Assembly: GCA_900556665.1 (NCBI GenBank)
Contig: USPX01000097.1
Span: 1 to 7,534, forward strand
Direction: 5' to 3'
Length of the DNA: 7,534 nucleotides
DNA from: an uncultured Eubacteriales bacterium
GTDB taxonomy: Bacteria > Bacillota_A > Clostridia > Lachnospirales > Cellulosilyticaceae
Shown piece by piece: positions 7,407 through 7,534 of this stretch. The position numbers and the translations under genes were made by a program. Every line of letters starts with the position of its first letter. The first letter of the stretch is position 1. Under the pieces are notes generated by a model. The model saw nothing but the letters and a program-made list of their open reading frames with translations, was not told the origin of the DNA and searched no databases.

Positions 7407-7534
7407 GGTAAGTAGTAGGTAAAGGGGCGCGGAGGGATTGTGCTCACCTACAGCTACTAACTCCGTAATGTTAAGAAGGTCTAAGTTCATTATGACTATG
7501 AACGCACGGAACTCACTCACTGACGTTCGTTCAA
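7407..7534. other. GC-richer structured non-coding tail, possible start of a dispersed repeat or mobile element
   Basis: This 128-base stretch has 59 G/C bases (46%) against 26% in the other spacer, and no convincing reading frame. It is dense in short inverted repeats: GTAGGT (7415-7420) with ACCTAC (7446-7451); CGGAG (7430-7434) with CTCCG (7461-7465), which crosses the first pair as a pseudoknot would; GTTCAT (7485-7490) with ATGAAC (7498-7503); and GAACG (7500-7504) with CGTTC (7524-7528). ACTCACTCACTG is a short tandem run. No T-tract terminator for nifJ copy 2 is visible. The composition suggests an inserted repeat or the edge of a mobile element continuing past the window. A structured RNA is another possibility. 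The identity is unknown. Confidence 0.4.

Noticed and set aside
1..7534. CRISPR array, phage, toxin-antitoxin or other defence system
   Set aside because: There are no regularly spaced repeats and no genes other than the two nifJ copies.

Overview
The window holds two complete or nearly complete, tandem, same-strand copies of one gene: homodimer-type pyruvate:ferredoxin (flavodoxin) oxidoreductase (PFOR, NifJ/Por). All domains are fused in one chain of about 1,175-1,182 residues. AT-rich coding DNA, a very AT-rich spacer (about 26% G+C by hand count), purine-rich ribosome binding sites and the clostridial form of the enzyme point to an anaerobic, fermentative Firmicute of the class Clostridia. 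A Lachnospiraceae-like relative is plausible, but no species can be named from this sequence alone.

Layout: (1) bases 1-3526, first nifJ copy, cut at its 5' end by the window edge, missing about 8 codons plus its promoter and ribosome binding site; (2) bases 3527-3878, a 352-base spacer with a long two-part hairpin, a weak promoter candidate, a repeated CTTTGTACA motif, a possible Rex (NADH/NAD+ sensor) operator, a small leader hairpin and a clear Shine-Dalgarno sequence; (3) bases 3879-7406, second nifJ copy, intact; (4) bases 7407-7534, a non-coding tail of much higher G+C (about 46%) rich in short inverted repeats, running off the window.

Both proteins keep all twelve cysteines for three [4Fe-4S] clusters, the thiamine diphosphate/Mg site and the pyruvate-site residues, so both should be active. 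They would oxidise pyruvate with CoA to acetyl-CoA, CO2 and reduced ferredoxin, feeding hydrogenase, other ferredoxin-dependent enzymes and acetate/ATP production. They are about 79% identical over the first 400 aligned residues (hand count, 83 differences). They differ sharply in a 68-residue segment before the TPP motif (about 37% identity) and in a loop next to the proximal cluster. The spacer signals suggest that the second copy can be transcribed on its own.

I see no new type of biological system here. The points worth following are the tandem duplication with local divergence, the possible redox control of copy two, and the compositionally foreign 3' tail.
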